From positions 1 through 45,049 of the forward strand of contig JAIETR010000017.1 of the NCBI GenBank assembly GCA_019745075.1: DNA of 45,049 nucleotides, given 5' to 3'. Origin of the DNA: Qipengyuania sp. (GTDB lineage Bacteria; Pseudomonadota; Alphaproteobacteria; Sphingomonadales; Sphingomonadaceae). The position numbers and the translations under genes are program-made. How positions within the stretch are numbered: the first letter of the stretch is position 1; each line of letters begins with the position of its first letter. Under the pieces are notes generated by a model. The model was not told where the DNA came from and ran no database searches. It saw only the letters and a list, made by a program, of their open reading frames with translations. Of this stretch, positions 43,989-45,049 are shown one piece after another.

Positions 43989-44399
43989 TTATTCCGGGTC
44001 GGATTCCGCGGTCAGGAAGCTGCGCCCCGGCTGCATCGTGAAGCTGGGGTCGAACTCGCGATAATCGCAGGTCAGCTCCTCGCCCGCGGCGATGTCGCGG
44101 GTGGCGTAGCCGACCTCGGGGCGCGTGAAGTCGGTGTTGGGGCACGGGCTGTGGTTCATGAAGCGGCCGTTGTCGAATTCGAGCACGGTGAGATGCGGCT
44201 CGCTCATATGGGGATAGCCATAGCGCTCGATGAAGCTCCGCTGCAGTTCGGGGAGGCGCGCCAACTGTTCGCGGGTGAGCAACAGATCGAGGTCGTCCGA
44301 CAGCTCCCAGATCGCGGTTCCGACCTTGATCGCCGACGTCGCGAAGATGCCCACGCCTTCGATTTCGGAGGGTGCGACATAGGTGGGGACAATCATCAT
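43989..44399 (-). CDS. SET-domain protein
   Basis: A 136-residue small SET-domain protein (possible protein lysine methyltransferase). Recognisable are VAPSEIEGVGIFATSAIKVG (first SET motif), FMNHSPCPNTDFTR (the NHS motif of the SAM site) and GEELTCDYREFD (ELTxDY, the catalytic tyrosine region). The start ATG at 44399 is uncertain, because in-frame codons at 44432 and a TTG at 44468 extend it; no ribosome site distinguishes them. It is convergent with the DUF3035 gene and 135 bp from the CBS protein gene. The target is unknown. Confidence 0.85.
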   Translation of the reverse strand: MMIVPTYVAPSEIEGVGIFATSAIKVGTAIWELSDDLDLLLTREQLARLPELQRSFIERYGYPHMSEPHLTVLEFDNGRFMNHSPCPNTDFTRPEVGYATRDIAAGEELTCDYREFDPSFTMQPGRSFLTAESDPE

Positions 44400-44533
44400 G
44401 CGCGGGCATCCGATGCGCGGGAATGCGGGCATCACGCCGCCCCCGCGGGATGGCGGGGACCGGCTCAATCGAGCGCGCGCCGGACCTTAAGGCAATCGAC
44501 AAACAGCAACCCGGGCCGCCGCACACCGCACGC

Positions 44534-45049
44534 CTAGGGCGTTCTGTCCAATTCCGTCGCTTGTTCGGACTGCTGCGAAACCAGAAGCTTGTCGATCCGG
44601 CGTCCGTCGAGATCGAGGACTTCGAAGCGCCAGCCGTCATAGTCGAAGTGCTCGCCTTCGGCGGGCAGCTTCTTGAACACCGATAGCGCGAAGCCCGCGG
44701 CGGTCGCGAATTCGCGGTCGGCCTCGTAATCGATGCCGATCCGGTCCGACAGCGCGTCGGCGGAAAGGCTGCCGGACACCAGCAACGAACCGTCCTCGCG
44801 CTCGACCACGCCCGGCGCGTCGCCGTGCTCCTGGTCGCTGGAGAAATTGCCGACCAGCGCGGTCAGCAGATCGACCGGGGTCACGATGCCGTCGAGATGC
44901 CCGTATTCGTCGTGCACCATCGCCATCGGCACCTCGGCCTGCTGAAGCACGCGCAAGGCATCGACCGCGTCGAGCTGGTCGGGCACGACCTCGGGCTTGC
45001 GCATCAGCGCGGCGAGGTCGGGCGCATTGCCCGCCGCCAGCACCGCATA
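44534..45049 (-). CDS. CorC/HlyC-type CBS-domain protein, C-terminal part
   Basis: The gene runs out of the window at the right edge, so only the C-terminal 171 codons are seen. A second CBS domain can be recognised (VVPDQLDAVDALRVLQQAEVPMAMVHDEYGHLDGIVTPVDLL), then a CorC_HlyC domain (DGSLLVSGSLSADALSDRIGI to GEHFDYDGWRFEVLDLDGRRIDKLLVS). This is the usual C-terminal order of the UPF0053/CorC family, whose N-terminal DUF21 membrane domain would lie outside. The function in the family is magnesium/cobalt efflux or tolerance. Confidence 0.9.
   Translation of the reverse strand, partial: YAVLAAGNAPDLAALMRKPEVVPDQLDAVDALRVLQQAEVPMAMVHDEYGHLDGIVTPVDLLTALVGNFSSDQEHGDAPGVVEREDGSLLVSGSLSADALSDRIGIDYEADREFATAAGFALSVFKKLPAEGEHFDYDGWRFEVLDLDGRRIDKLLVSQQSEQATELDRTP

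Overview
The window looks like chromosome from a high-GC alphaproteobacterium of the Sphingomonadales, probably Sphingomonas or a close relative. The evidence is the compact crtY-crtI-crtB carotenoid cluster, the MipA/OmpV, DUF885 and DUF3035 envelope proteins, very high third-position GC, and two families of extragenic palindromes common in sphingomonads. No taxonomic search was possible, so this is an inference.

Layout. Positions 1-3312 are the right-hand part of a type II-C CRISPR array: 50 complete 36-bp repeats and one cut by the window edge. It is followed on the minus strand by cas2, cas1 and cas9 (3385-8009). Upstream of cas9 (8010-8530) lie two oppositely oriented sequences complementary to the CRISPR repeat. 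One, on the plus strand, is followed by a nexus hairpin and a terminator and looks like a complete tracrRNA. The other lies in the cas9 leader. A decayed copy of the cas9 start sits between them. From 8790 to 27517 there is ordinary chromosome: 6-phosphogluconolactonase and a NUDIX hydrolase, DNA polymerase IV, a Bcr/CflA-type exporter, an acyl-CoA carboxylase biotin subunit, carotenoid genes with a LOG-family gene among them, a MipA-like protein, a secreted amidohydrolase, a DUF885 lipoprotein, and a glycosyltransferase/GH130 pair.

Positions 27556-32800 are a TPP-riboswitch-controlled thiC followed by an accessory patch. A higBA toxin-antitoxin pair sits between the intact thiC 3' end and a second, decayed copy of that 3' end. 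Beyond it are a winged-helix-like protein, a 57-codon reading frame overlapping an E2-like/SEC-C protein, and a frame-broken zinc-ribbon gene. Positions 32800-45049 are housekeeping: small conserved proteins, a cold-shock protein, tRNA-Thr(GGT), gpmA, purE-purK-folA-ribF, ileS-lspA-DUF3035 lipoprotein, a SET-domain protein and a truncated CorC/HlyC-type CBS protein.

The least expected observations are: (1) the two divergent anti-repeats plus cas9-start relic, which suggest a tracrRNA duplication and possible crRNA feedback on the cas9 leader; (2) palindromic repeat elements carried in frame inside thiC and ileS, where the repeat arms are arranged inside-out compared with the intergenic copies; (3) the duplicated thiC 3' end around higBA; (4) the E2-like/SEC-C protein with its overlapping small frame.
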